A stretch of 9,150 nt of DNA from an uncultured Anaerotignum sp. (GCF_934277605.1 NZ_CAKQVD010000069.1:1-9150), one strand, 5' to 3'. Shown: positions 1 through 7,104, counted from the first letter of the stretch. Program-made: numbers and translations. Notes: a model not told the origin generated them from the sequence alone.

Positions 1-21
1 TTCCTAAAGGACTGATTTCCG

Positions 22-46
22 AAAAAAATGCCGCAAACCCTCGGCA
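22..46 (-). terminator. Rho-independent terminator, distal of two
   Basis: Read on the minus strand, TGCCG pairs with CGGCA around an 8-nt loop and is followed directly by seven T (positions 28 to 22). It lies about 120 bp beyond the stop of the small membrane-protein gene and is the cleanest terminator for the murA-walJ-rlmH side of the window. The stem is short (5 bp) but GC-rich. Confidence 0.6.
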
Positions 47-60
47 CACATAATCACATT

Positions 61-92
61 AAAAAAAGAGAGGAATCTGAATTTCTCTCTTT
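61..92 (-). terminator. AT-rich terminator-like hairpin, proximal of two
   Basis: On the minus strand AAAGAGAG (92-85) pairs with CTCTCTTT (72-65), followed by a T tract at 67-61. Two further A-T pairs lie inside the stem beyond one A-C mismatch. Placed about 70 bp after the stop at 164, it would be the first terminator met by transcripts of the small membrane-protein gene. The AT-rich stem suggests leaky termination, which would explain a second terminator at 22-46. Confidence 0.4.
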
Positions 93-114
93 CTTTGCAT
101 AAATCGTTTGTTCT

Positions 115-158
115 GTTTTCAAAAGGCTTGCTCTCCATTCCCAAGCCGTTTGGAAAAC
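115..158 (-). other. Strong imperfect hairpin without T tract
   Basis: GTTTTC (115-120) pairs with GAAAAC (153-158), AAA (121-123) with TTT (149-151), and GGCTTG (125-130) with CAAGCC (142-147). That gives about 15 pairs with one mismatch, one bulge and an 11-nt loop. It begins only 6 bases after the TAA of the small membrane-protein gene. No U-run follows in either direction, so it is not a standard terminator. A 3'-end stabilising structure is one guess. Confidence 0.4.
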
Positions 159-163
159 GCCGC

Positions 164-358
164 TTATTCCGGGAACACCACTGTGCTGATTTCTCCGTCC
201 TTCGCATTGCCCTCCTCCGCCTGCTGCACAACCGCAGGCTGCTTTGCGGCCTCCTCTGCCTCTCTTTTCTTCGCCTGATGCCCGTTAATCAAAACAAACA
301 ATGCCAAAAACCAGCATACAATCCCGATAAACCGCACAAGCTTCGCACCTTTTTTCAT
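164..358 (-). CDS. Small single-pass membrane protein, 64 aa, function unknown
   Basis: The protein is short, with a basic N-terminus (MKKGAK), one hydrophobic stretch at about residues 8-25 (VRFIGIVCWFLALFVLI), then a charged Lys/Glu/Ala-rich tail (KKREAEEAAK) of about 38 residues. The likely topology is a single membrane anchor with the charged tail on one side. No family is recognised. The call as a real gene rests on a good Shine-Dalgarno (AAGGGAG, 8 bases before the ATG at 358), a start only 26 bp after the rlmH stop, and terminator-like hairpins downstream. It is probably the last gene of the walJ-rlmH transcript. It could be a membrane-anchored accessory factor, but nothing visible assigns a role. 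Confidence 0.6.
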   Translation of the reverse strand: MKKGAKLVRFIGIVCWFLALFVLINGHQAKKREAEEAAKQPAVVQQAEEGNAKDGEISTVVFPE

Positions 359-384
359 TCCAATTCTCCCTTTCTTCCCAACGC

Positions 385-864
385 TTATTTATGATATGGC
401 TCGTTCCGCTGAATCCGCTCGGAACGGTAAATCTGCTCCAATAAAACCACACGCATCATCTGGTGCGGAAATGTCATTTTAGAAAAGCTGAGTGCAAAAT
501 CCGCCCGCCGCATGACCGCAGAGGAAAGCCCCAGAGAGCCGCCGATGATGAAAACCATGTGGCTCACGCCGCCAACGCCCTTTTTCTCCATAAATTCCGC
601 CAGCTCCTCGGAGGAAAGCTGCTTTCCCTCCACCGCAAGTGCCACCACAAAGGCATCGTCCCTCACGTTTTTCAGAATCCGCTGTCCTTCCTTCTCCTTA
701 ACCTCCTGCGCCTGTGCCTCGCTCATGCTTTCAGGGGCCTTTTCATCCGCAAGCTCAATGATTTCCAGCTTCATATAGCGGCTCAAACGCTTGCTGTATT
801 CCGCAATGGCATCCCGCCAATATTTTTCCTTCAGTTTGCCTACGCAAATCACCGTAACCTTCAT
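385..864 (-). CDS. rlmH: 23S rRNA (pseudouridine1915-N3)-methyltransferase RlmH
   Basis: RlmH methylates N3 of pseudouridine 1915 in helix 69 of 23S rRNA, using S-adenosylmethionine, on assembled 70S ribosomes. It is a SPOUT-class (alpha/beta knot) homodimer in the cytoplasm. The 159-residue length is exactly typical. The N-terminus MKVTVICVGKLKEKYW, the glycine-rich SAM-binding segment FIIGGSLGLS (residues 105-114) and the C-terminal block from SKMTFPHQMMR (128-138) to QIYRSERI with the invariant end NEPYHK are all family signatures. The ATG at 864 has GGAGG about 7 bases upstream, and this site lies in the 12-bp gap after the walJ stop, so the two genes are surely co-transcribed. rlmH beside walJ is a familiar arrangement in Firmicutes. 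No disruption or missing key segment is seen. Confidence 0.96.
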   Translation of the reverse strand: MKVTVICVGKLKEKYWRDAIAEYSKRLSRYMKLEIIELADEKAPESMSEAQAQEVKEKEGQRILKNVRDDAFVVALAVEGKQLSSEELAEFMEKKGVGGVSHMVFIIGGSLGLSSAVMRRADFALSFSKMTFPHQMMRVVLLEQIYRSERIQRNEPYHK

Positions 865-876
865 GCCAACCCTCCG

Positions 877-1671
877 TCACAGCTCCACCTTCACGCCGTT
901 TTGAAAGCGGCTCGCCATGTCCATCTTCACCTGCGTGCCGACTGCAATGCGGTTTTTCCGCAAAATCCCCTCCACCGTTTCATACGCAAGGTGGGGGTTG
1001 TTGTTTTCGTCGCTGAGGTGCCCCAGAAAAACATATTTCATTTTCCCTGTCATGACCTCTGTCAAAAGCTCCCCTGCCGTATGGTTGGAAAGATGTCCGT
1101 TTTCGCCCAAAATCCGCTGCTTTAACGCCCAAGGATAGCCGCCCCTTTTCAGCATATCTACATCATGGTTCGCCTCCAAAAGCAGCAAATCGCTGTCTGC
1201 AAGGCTTTCCCGAATCGTATCTGTCACATGGCCGATATCCGTTGCCAGTGTAACCTTTTTTTTGCCCGAAAAGACGTTGTAGCCCACAGGCTCCGCCGCA
1301 TCATGCGGAATCCGGAACGGCTTCACGCAAAGGTCATTGATGGCGCACACCTCATCCGCATACACAATCCGCTTGTTGCTCGGCGCAATCTTGCCCAAGC
1401 TCTTTTCCATGGCCGCCCATGTGTCCGCCGTTGCAAAAATGGGAATGTCAAACCTGCGGGAAAAAATCCCTGCCCCTTTGATATGGTCAATATGCTCATG
1501 CGTGATAAACAGCGCATCAATTTTGTCGCCCGTCAACTGTAACCCTGCAAGCCCCTCCTCGATTTTCTTACCGCTAATGCCCGCATCAATCAACAGCTTC
1601 GTATACTCCGTTCCGATATAGGTGCAGTTGCCGCTGCTGCCGCTGGCTATAGTGCAAAATTCCATCCGCAA
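877..1671 (-). CDS. walJ: WalJ/YycJ metallo-beta-lactamase-fold hydrolase
   Basis: This is a cytoplasmic metallo-beta-lactamase-fold protein of the WalJ (YycJ) family, probably a nuclease. In Bacillus and staphylococci it belongs to the walRK locus and has been linked to coordination of replication and cell-wall metabolism. The N-terminal ASGSSGN strand is followed by the metal motif HEHIDH at about residues 58-63, then ATDIGH, GHLSNH and LGHLSDENN, which supply the remaining ligands of a two-metal site. The open frame runs up to 1845, but its first 58 codons overlap the murA end and a hairpin. The Shine-Dalgarno AGGAGG lies 8 bases before a TTG at 1671 and 14 before an ATG at 1665. The TTG start gives 264 residues, the length I recall for B. 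subtilis YycJ, and is preferred; ATG 1665 (262 aa) is the alternative. Confidence 0.93.
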   Translation of the reverse strand: MRMEFCTIASGSSGNCTYIGTEYTKLLIDAGISGKKIEEGLAGLQLTGDKIDALFITHEHIDHIKGAGIFSRRFDIPIFATADTWAAMEKSLGKIAPSNKRIVYADEVCAINDLCVKPFRIPHDAAEPVGYNVFSGKKKVTLATDIGHVTDTIRESLADSDLLLLEANHDVDMLKRGGYPWALKQRILGENGHLSNHTAGELLTEVMTGKMKYVFLGHLSDENNNPHLAYETVEGILRKNRIAVGTQVKMDMASRFQNGVKVEL

Positions 1672-1704
1672 GCCGTTTCCCTCCTTCCGTTTCAATTTCC
1701 ATAA

Positions 1705-1731
1705 AATAAGCCTCGGAACGCACTCCGAGGC
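1705..1731 (-). terminator. Hairpin between murA and walJ (terminator or attenuator)
   Basis: GCCTCGGA (1710-1717) and its complement (1724-1731) form a perfect 8-bp GC-rich stem with a 6-nt loop. On the minus strand it is preceded by an A-rich stretch and followed by TTATTTTA, an interrupted U tract. It sits 14 bp after the murA stop and about 17 bp before the walJ ribosome-binding site. It may end most murA transcripts, with some readthrough into walJ. No convincing separate walJ promoter is seen. Confidence 0.55.
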
Positions 1732-1744
1732 CCTTTTCGCTTTC

Positions 1745-3010
1745 TTATTTCTGCCCGCCGGGGATACGGTCAATCTCCGCACCCATGGCTCTGAATTTTT
1801 CCTCGACATCCTCATAGCCTCTGTCGATATAACGCACACCGTCAATGATGGTCTCGCCCTCTGCCGCCAATGCCGCCAAAATCATCGCCGCACCGGCTCT
1901 GAGGTCTGTTGCGGAAACCTCCGCACCGCAGAAATGCTTAATGCCGTGGATGGTTGCCACCCTGCCGTTAATCTCCACATCTGCGCCAAGCTTACGCAGC
2001 TCGCCCATGTATTGATATCTGTTTTCCCAAACATTCTCCGTCAGCACGCTTGTCCCGTTGCAAACAGCCAAAAGCGTTGCAATCTGCGGCTGCAAATCCG
2101 TCGGGAAACCGGGATAGCTCATTGTTTTCACATTCACCGCACGCAAAGGCTCATCCGCCATCACGCGAATGGAATCCTCCCATTCCGCCACCTTCACATT
2201 CATTTCCTCCAGCTTTGCCGTCAAGGAATCCATGTGCTTGGGAATGATATTCTTTACCAAAACATCGCCGCCCGTAATCGCCGCCGCAATCATATAGGTG
2301 CCGGCTTCAATCTGGTCGGGAATGATGGTGTATTGTGCGCCCTTCAGCTCAGGCACGCCCTTAATGCGAATCACATCCGTCCCTGCGCCCTTGATGATTG
2401 CGCCCATCATGTTCAAATAGTTCGCCGTATCCACAACGTGCGGCTCCTTTGCCGCATTTTCAATCGTGGTCACGCCCTCTGCCATGGCTGCCGCAAGCAT
2501 AACATTGATGGTTGCGCCAACGCTGACCTGGTCCATATAAATAGAGGTGCCAATCAGCTTTTCGGCATAAGCCTTCACCATGCCGTCCTCCTCAATCACG
2601 GTTGCGCCCAAAGCACGAAAGCCCTTCAAGTGCAAATCAATGGGGCGCTTGCCGAAATTGCAGCCGCCGGGCATGGCAACCTCCGCCTTTTTGTAGCGTC
2701 CCAAAAGCGCGCCGATTAAATAATAAGATGCACGCATTTTCTGCACACCCTCAAAGGTTGCCTGATAGCTGACACCCTCGTTGCAGTCAATTTCCAAAGT
2801 ATGTTTATCTAAAAATCTGCATTTTCCGCCCATTTCCTGAATGGTGTGGCAGATATTTCTGACATCCTCAATGCTGGGCAAATTTTCCAGTACACTTACC
2901 CCCGTTGCCATCACAGCCGCCGGAATCACAGCCACCGCCGCATTTTTCGCACCGCTGATGGTTACCTCTCCGGTCAATCTTCTTCGGCCTTTTACAACTA
3001 ACTTATCCAT
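1745..3010 (-). CDS. murA: UDP-N-acetylglucosamine 1-carboxyvinyltransferase MurA
   Basis: MurA transfers enolpyruvate from phosphoenolpyruvate to UDP-GlcNAc, the first committed step of peptidoglycan precursor synthesis, in the cytoplasm. From ATG 3010 the protein is 421 residues, typical for the family. SGAKNA places K22-N23 at the numbering of the E. coli enzyme, which supports this start over the in-frame TTG 3040 and ATG 3022. The catalytic cysteine is present in PGGCNFGKRPIDLH at C117, matching the fosfomycin-sensitive class rather than the Cys-to-Asp resistant one. Further family blocks are MRASYYLIGALL, PDQIEAGTYM, YPGFPTDLQPQ and ENRYQYMGEL. The Shine-Dalgarno is weak (GGAAGG, 12 bases before ATG 3010). 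Transcription probably starts from the extended -10 promoter at 3124-3152. Many Firmicutes carry two MurA paralogues; which one this is cannot be decided here. Confidence 0.97.
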   Translation of the reverse strand: MDKLVVKGRRRLTGEVTISGAKNAAVAVIPAAVMATGVSVLENLPSIEDVRNICHTIQEMGGKCRFLDKHTLEIDCNEGVSYQATFEGVQKMRASYYLIGALLGRYKKAEVAMPGGCNFGKRPIDLHLKGFRALGATVIEEDGMVKAYAEKLIGTSIYMDQVSVGATINVMLAAAMAEGVTTIENAAKEPHVVDTANYLNMMGAIIKGAGTDVIRIKGVPELKGAQYTIIPDQIEAGTYMIAAAITGGDVLVKNIIPKHMDSLTAKLEEMNVKVAEWEDSIRVMADEPLRAVNVKTMSYPGFPTDLQPQIATLLAVCNGTSVLTENVWENRYQYMGELRKLGADVEINGRVATIHGIKHFCGAEVSATDLRAGAAMILAALAAEGETIIDGVRYIDRGYEDVEEKFRAMGAEIDRIPGGQK

Positions 3011-3123
3011 AAAAACATTCATCCTTCCAATCAATTCCAAAGGACAATCTATATCACTGAACAGGCACGCCGTTCTTCAAAAAATAGTCGTTTTTCTCTA
3101 TATTTCGCCCCTATAACATTCAA

Positions 3124-3152
3124 ATTATATCACGAAACTGTCGCAGTGCAAA
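3124..3152 (-). promoter_or_regulatory. Sigma-A-type promoter of murA with extended -10
   Basis: On the minus strand a perfect TATAAT (3129-3124) carries the upstream TG dinucleotide (TGATATAAT), and TTTGCA (3152-3147) stands as a 4/6 -35 hexamer at 17 bp spacing. The start of transcription would be near 3117, giving a leader of about 107 nt before ATG 3010. No riboswitch fold is recognised in that leader. Confidence 0.7.
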
Positions 3153-3205
3153 GTCTTTTTTTCAAGGGGCGGCATTTTTCTGCCCAAATCTCCCCCTTTA
3201 AGCAG

Positions 3206-3241
3206 AAAACAGCGCTCATCCTTGCGGATGAACGCCATTTT
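3206..3241 (-). terminator. Rho-independent terminator of the stalk-domain protein gene
   Basis: On the minus strand a 10-bp stem (3235-3226 with 3221-3212, one G-T pair) is closed by a GCAA tetraloop of the stable GNRA type. It is preceded by a run of A and followed by TGTTTTCTG. It lies about 40 bp past the TAA at 3275 and just upstream of the murA promoter, so it insulates murA from the large gene. An AT-only palindrome (TTTGAAA, 5-nt loop, TTTCAAA at 3242-3260) lies between the stop and the terminator. Confidence 0.75.
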
Positions 3242-3274
3242 TTTGAAATTCGATTTCAAATTTTTCTGTTTTGC

Positions 3275-6223
3275 TTATTTTGCAATCGCAACTGTCTTTG
3301 TGGAAGGAACCCAAACCACATGTGCGCCCAATGCTTTGGAAATATAGCTGATGGGAACCATGGTGCGGCCGTTGCTGATGATGGGTGCTGCACCAAAGCC
3401 TTCCAAATCCTGACCGATTGTCATTGTCAGAACCTTGCCGTCGATGACGATGGTAACAGTCTTTGTTGCCTCAGCCCAGCTTACGTTTGCGCCGAATGCC
3501 TCTGCAATGAATCTCAGAGGAACCATTGTTCTGTTCTGAGAAATCACGGGAGCCGCATCCAGAACCTTGTTTGCATTGTTCAGAACAACACCGTTGTTGT
3601 TAATCTGCAGGTTAATGCTTGTCAGGCCGTCCTTTTCTACAACATAGTAGTTGCCCGCTGCATCTGCATAGCCGATGACCGCCTTTGCAGCTGCATCATA
3701 AGCGCCGCCGATGATTTCCAGCTTGCCTGTTTCGGGGTTCAGTCTTGCCAGTGTCAGATGGTTCACATCCTTCACATCCTTTGTATTAACGGGAACCTTC
3801 AAAACAGCGGGCTCTGTGAAGTCCTTGCCGGATACGCTTGTGCCGTCTGTTACCAGTGCTACGCTTGCGTCAGCCTTTGCTGCCTTTTCTGCTGCTGTGT
3901 TTGCCTCAGCCTTAGCTGCTTCTGCCTTGATTTCGCTGTCAGCCTTCACATTTTCGATTGTGACTGTGGATTCAGCGGGCTTTTCAGCAGGCTTTTCTGC
4001 GGGCTTTGTGGAGCCGCCGCCACCGCCGGAGGAAGAACCGCCGCCACTGGATTTATAGTAGTAAATTGTATAAAGATCAGTCTTTTCATCATAAGTCAGT
4101 GTATGATGACCAGCTGGAACCAATTTGAATTTTTCTGCATTCACTCCCAACTGTTCCTTGTTGATTTTAAATGTTTTGTTACCGCTTATGGTATATGTAT
4201 CTGCCTTCAGAACAGTGATTGTTCCTTTATCTTTTACTTCCTTTATTGCCAAGTTCAAGTCAGTATATCTTTTTACATCAGGCTCTTCGCCAATCGTTGC
4301 AACTGCTTCGGTTTCTTTTGTAACTGCAAATGCACTGAAGCCATGAGGGTTTGTGAATGTTGCAACACCGTCGTTTACATTTGCCTCATATTCATAGCCC
4401 TTGTGCTGAACAAATGCTTTAGTTTCTGCAAAATTTGCAGGCAAAGGCAGCTTCATTTCCACTTCACCCTGTACAGGCAGCTTTCCTGTGCTATTAGCCT
4501 CTGTCAGAACAACTGCATTCTTACCTTCATCGCCTAACTGAATGTTCGTATCTTCCTCCGCTGTTGTTGCAATTGTTCTGTAGGTTGCTTCAATGTCATA
4601 GGTCAGCTTTGTATATGCCTCGCCTTCCTTTTCCTTTTCAACACCTGTAACCTTAACAGCAATCACGGGCTGCACCAGAATTCTAACCTTAGTAGCCGGC
4701 TGTTCGTCAACTGCATCCTTAACTTCAATCCCCGCAGCTTTCAACTGCTCCTTTGCTTGATCCTCGGAAACGCGGTTAAGCTTTGCCACATTTTCAGCCA
4801 GTTTTTCAACAGCTGTCTGGTCTACAATGTTCTCTTTTCCGTTTTCAACAGCGGTTTTAACAGCCTCGTCAACATCTTTTGCTGCTTCAACTTTAGTTTC
4901 GCCTTTTGTAGTCTCTGCCGGTTTCTGCACACCTGCGGGCTTATCCTCAACAACAAAATATCCACCCTTGGAAAGAGCAACCTTTTTATCTGCTAAATAG
5001 TCTGTGGGGTCATTCTTGAAAGAACCGCCCTGAATGAGCAGCTTGCAGCCCTCTGGCTCAACCCCAACCGGACCATTGAATACACCGCCTTCAATTACTG
5101 CACTACCGTTTTTCGTGGTGTTCTTCACAGTAGCCCCGTTTGCAGTAAATGTGCCACTCTTCACGGTGAGGTCACCGCTTTCGTCGACACCAACTGCTGT
5201 TCCTTTTTCAGCCTCATTTGTAACGTTCAGGTTTTCGATAACAGCTTTCGCCTCTACAGAGATTGTCCATCCTAAGTCTGTTTGTGTATCTTTGATGGAA
5301 CCGCCTTTAATGGTAGCCGCCGCTTTTTCACCTTCTTCATCACCAGCCACAACTTTAATGATCTGAGGGCGAGAATCTTCTTGGCTTGTGCCTTTTATAT
5401 TCTCGCCATTGGAAAGTGTGTGGCCATTCAAATCAAATGTAACCTCTTCTTTGAGTTCCAGTGTTTTGTCTACTGCCACATCCTCCTGCAGAACGATTGT
5501 GTCACCCGCTTGTGCTGCCGCAAAAGCTTCTTCCAGTGTAGAATATTCAGTCTCACCAATCATAGCAGGTACATACCGATCTACGCCGCTAACGTCAATC
5601 TTGAAGTTATACTTGCCTGTTACCTCTTTGCCTTGATTATCCAAGAACTGTACAGAAAATGCTGTATAGTTCGGACCATCAGCCTTTACATAAATGGTAA
5701 AACCGTTCTTTCCAGTACTGCTGCCATCTACATTCTGGTCCAGAGACTCCTGACTGCCTTCTGTTTTCTCGCCATCTTGTTTAGTAACGGAATAGCTTAT
5801 CTTTGCCGCATTCTCCGGTGCTACAACACCGATGCCACACCAGTAGCCTTCCTTATTCTGACCATTTGTATGCTTCTTCAATTTGTTTGCAAAAATCTTA
5901 ACTGTGTAATCCCTATCTGCAACAAGATCTTCGCTTACACCAATGCCGTTCTCATCCTGAACCTGCACTTGATAAGAATCCTGCTCATATAAGTCTGCTA
6001 TTTTATTCTGTTCGTTATGATCCTCCAGATTAGCAGGTTTGATGCTATCAACTGTCAGCTTTTTCTGTGCCTCCTGCTCCGCACCTTCTTGGTCTTTGCC
6101 TCCGCCGTTTTCGCTTCCCTCCGCTACAGCGGGATTTCCTTCCCCTGCCAGAGCTGTCACAGGCGCAGCACCCAATGCCATACTCATTGCCATAAATAAG
6201 GCAAGGTATTTTTTCTTCTTCAT
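3275..6223 (-). CDS. Secreted beta-helix-repeat protein with C-terminal copper-amine-oxidase-N (stalk) domain
   Basis: An exported 982-residue protein. Residues 1-26 form a signal peptide (MKKKK, hydrophobic core, cleavage likely after ALA26). Residues 220-425 look like right-handed beta-helix turns: a lead unit YSTLEEAFAAAQAGDTIVL, then short strands ending in GG or SG steps (IKGGSI, VKSGTF, IEGGVF, IQGGSF). A second lead unit, YTDLNLAIKEVKDKGTITVL, begins at about 653. A Gly/Ser linker (726-739) and PAEKPAEKPAES follow. Residues 870-982 contain two copies of the stalk-domain pattern: APVISQNRTMVPLRFIAEAF with VSWAEATKTVTI, then APIISNGRTMVPISYISKAL with VVWVPSTKTVAI. No LPXTG motif or S-layer-homology domain is seen. 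The likely site is the cell surface or wall matrix; the ligand is unknown. The start ATG 6223 has AAAGGA 9 bases upstream. Copper binding or oxidase activity should not be inferred from the domain name. Confidence 0.88.
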   Translation of the reverse strand: MKKKKYLALFMAMSMALGAAPVTALAGEGNPAVAEGSENGGGKDQEGAEQEAQKKLTVDSIKPANLEDHNEQNKIADLYEQDSYQVQVQDENGIGVSEDLVADRDYTVKIFANKLKKHTNGQNKEGYWCGIGVVAPENAAKISYSVTKQDGEKTEGSQESLDQNVDGSSTGKNGFTIYVKADGPNYTAFSVQFLDNQGKEVTGKYNFKIDVSGVDRYVPAMIGETEYSTLEEAFAAAQAGDTIVLQEDVAVDKTLELKEEVTFDLNGHTLSNGENIKGTSQEDSRPQIIKVVAGDEEGEKAAATIKGGSIKDTQTDLGWTISVEAKAVIENLNVTNEAEKGTAVGVDESGDLTVKSGTFTANGATVKNTTKNGSAVIEGGVFNGPVGVEPEGCKLLIQGGSFKNDPTDYLADKKVALSKGGYFVVEDKPAGVQKPAETTKGETKVEAAKDVDEAVKTAVENGKENIVDQTAVEKLAENVAKLNRVSEDQAKEQLKAAGIEVKDAVDEQPATKVRILVQPVIAVKVTGVEKEKEGEAYTKLTYDIEATYRTIATTAEEDTNIQLGDEGKNAVVLTEANSTGKLPVQGEVEMKLPLPANFAETKAFVQHKGYEYEANVNDGVATFTNPHGFSAFAVTKETEAVATIGEEPDVKRYTDLNLAIKEVKDKGTITVLKADTYTISGNKTFKINKEQLGVNAEKFKLVPAGHHTLTYDEKTDLYTIYYYKSSGGGSSSGGGGGSTKPAEKPAEKPAESTVTIENVKADSEIKAEAAKAEANTAAEKAAKADASVALVTDGTSVSGKDFTEPAVLKVPVNTKDVKDVNHLTLARLNPETGKLEIIGGAYDAAAKAVIGYADAAGNYYVVEKDGLTSINLQINNNGVVLNNANKVLDAAPVISQNRTMVPLRFIAEAFGANVSWAEATKTVTIVIDGKVLTMTIGQDLEGFGAAPIISNGRTMVPISYISKALGAHVVWVPSTKTVAIAK

Positions 6224-6247
6224 GGTCCTTCATCCTTTCCCTTATAA

Positions 6248-6276
6248 ATTCTGTTTTCTTGAAACCACTTCTTCAA
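6248..6276 (-). promoter_or_regulatory. Candidate promoter of the stalk-domain protein gene
   Basis: On the minus strand TTGAAG (6276-6271) and CAGAAT (6253-6248) stand 17 bp apart, each 4/6 to the sigma-A consensus. The predicted start is near 6241, a leader of about 18 nt that just includes the ribosome-binding site. Both hexamers are mediocre, and no better pair was found in the 154-bp gap after the Crp/Fnr gene. Confidence 0.35.
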
Positions 6277-6342
6277 TTTTTTCTGTTGCCCTTGTTGCTC
6301 GCTTGGCACATCTCCCCCTTTACTGCTCCGTTTTTTTCTATC

Positions 6343-6374
6343 GCATGGCACTCCCCTTCAAAAGAATGCCACGC
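6343..6374 (-). other. Strong hairpin directly after the Crp/Fnr gene stop
   Basis: An 11-bp stem (6343-6353 with 6364-6374, two G-T type pairs on the RNA) has a 10-nt loop and starts 3 bases after the TAG at 6378. On the minus strand it is followed by GATAGAAAAAAACGG, so no U tract is present. It may be a weak or factor-dependent terminator, or protect the mRNA 3' end. Confidence 0.4.
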
Positions 6375-6377
6375 TGT

Positions 6378-6953
6378 CTAATCGGGCTTTTCCTCCCGCA
6401 GACTTCGCTTTTGCCTGCTCAGCGTTTCCGGCGACATGTCCAAAAAGGATGCCAAGTGCCTGTCGCTCAGCACCCCCTCCAAACCATGATATCTCTCCAA
6501 AAAGAAAAGAATCCTGCCCTTTGCTGTCATTTGGTATCGTGCATTTTTCAGCTCCCATTGCTTGTGGTAGGCCCTCATCAGCCACGAAAGAATAACCCGA
6601 TGGAACGCCGGATAATTTTTATATAAAGACTCCATGTCGTGATTGGAGATTATAAAAATATCCGCCTCCGTCATCGCATATACAGAAGTCAACGCCTTTT
6701 TCCCGTCACCCGTCAATGGCGTAATCATTTCACCCGGTTCAAAGGAAAAACTATCTGCAATCTGCTTGCCACCCTTCGTGTAAATGAATGCGCCCACCAC
6801 ACCGCTTACCAAAAAGCTGCAGGTGTCAACCACATCCCCTTGGGTGTATAGCCTTTGCCCCTTTGTGCAATGCTTCATGCCGGAAATACCAATGATTGTC
6901 TCAATCAATTCCTTCTCGTGAACACCCAAAATGTTCTTCAGAAAATGCTTCAT
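6378..6953 (-). CDS. Crp/Fnr-family transcriptional regulator
   Basis: A 191-residue regulator with an N-terminal cyclic-nucleotide-binding-like beta-roll (about residues 15-110, including FLVSGVVGAFIYTKGGKQI and FEPGEMITPL), a dimer helix (about 112-140) and a short C-terminal winged helix-turn-helix (about 143-185). The recognition helix reads SPETLSRQKRSL. Its E-x-x-S-R arrangement (E176, S179, R180) matches that with which FNR reads TTGA half-sites, rather than the RExxGR of CRP. Only two cysteines are present (C29, C45), so an FNR-type four-cysteine iron-sulfur cluster is absent. The RGE...RSA pattern of cAMP-binding CRP is also absent, and the effector is unknown. ATG 6953 is chosen for AGGGG 4 bases upstream; in-frame ATGs at 6971 and 6965 have weaker sites. 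A matching palindrome lies upstream at 7091-7104, so autoregulation is likely. Confidence 0.85.
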   Translation of the reverse strand: MKHFLKNILGVHEKELIETIIGISGMKHCTKGQRLYTQGDVVDTCSFLVSGVVGAFIYTKGGKQIADSFSFEPGEMITPLTGDGKKALTSVYAMTEADIFIISNHDMESLYKNYPAFHRVILSWLMRAYHKQWELKNARYQMTAKGRILFFLERYHGLEGVLSDRHLASFLDMSPETLSRQKRSLREEKPD

Positions 6954-7062
6954 TTTACCCCTCATGCACATACGATATCTTCAATTTCCCCGCAGAAAAT
7001 CCTCCGTTTTTTCAGCCGTTTTCATAGCTTGTCACGCTTCGGAAAATTCCGCTATCACTAAG

Positions 7063-7091
7063 ACCATATCACAAAAACCGACCTCTTTCAT
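7063..7091 (-). promoter_or_regulatory. Predicted activator-dependent promoter of the Crp/Fnr gene
   Basis: On the minus strand an extended -10, TGATATGGT (TATGGT at 7068-7063), has only a poor -35 (ATGAAA, 7091-7086) at 17 bp. The predicted start is near 7056, giving a leader of about 100 nt. The weak -35 with an FNR-type box centred near -41.5 is the usual geometry of a class II activated promoter. Confidence 0.5.
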
Positions 7092-7104
7092 TGACCTATG
7101 TCAA
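7091..7104. promoter_or_regulatory. FNR/CRP-type palindromic operator TTGAC-N4-GTCAA
   Basis: TTGACCTATGTCAA is a perfect inverted repeat, TTGAC and GTCAA around 4 bases, the spacing of FNR-family boxes (TTGAT-N4-ATCAA). It lies about 140 bp upstream of the regulator start at 6953. A TTTTTGCAAAAA palindrome (7116-7127) and nearby A/T tracts lie just upstream on the minus strand and could help as an UP-like element. The cognate protein is inferred to be the adjacent regulator. Confidence 0.6.

Noticed and set aside
1672..1845. N-terminal extension of walJ by 58 codons to 1845
   Set aside because: It would overlap the murA end and run through a hairpin; the family N-terminus and the Shine-Dalgarno both place the start at 1671 or 1665.
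1622..2719. 365-codon plus-strand frame opposite murA
   Set aside because: It is the antisense shadow of a well-supported murA and has a His/Arg/Cys-rich composition typical of such shadows.
3011..3117. murA leader, considered for a riboswitch
   Set aside because: About 107 nt with only a small imperfect hairpin (GAAC...GTTC) and no recognisable conserved riboswitch core.
3242..3265. AT palindrome TTTGAAA/TTTCAAA followed by T on the plus strand, considered as a plus-strand terminator
   Set aside because: No plus-strand gene ends nearby and the stem has only one GC pair per arm; it is more likely incidental.
3146..4537. 463-codon plus-strand frame opposite the stalk-domain gene
   Set aside because: It is Cys-rich with no domain, lies antisense to a protein with clear signal peptide and domains, and lacks an independent ribosome-binding site.
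6259..6276. TTGA...TCAA inverted repeat upstream of the stalk-domain gene, considered as a second FNR box
   Set aside because: The half-sites are separated by 10 bases instead of the 6 between TTGA and TCAA in an FNR box, so the spacing does not fit.
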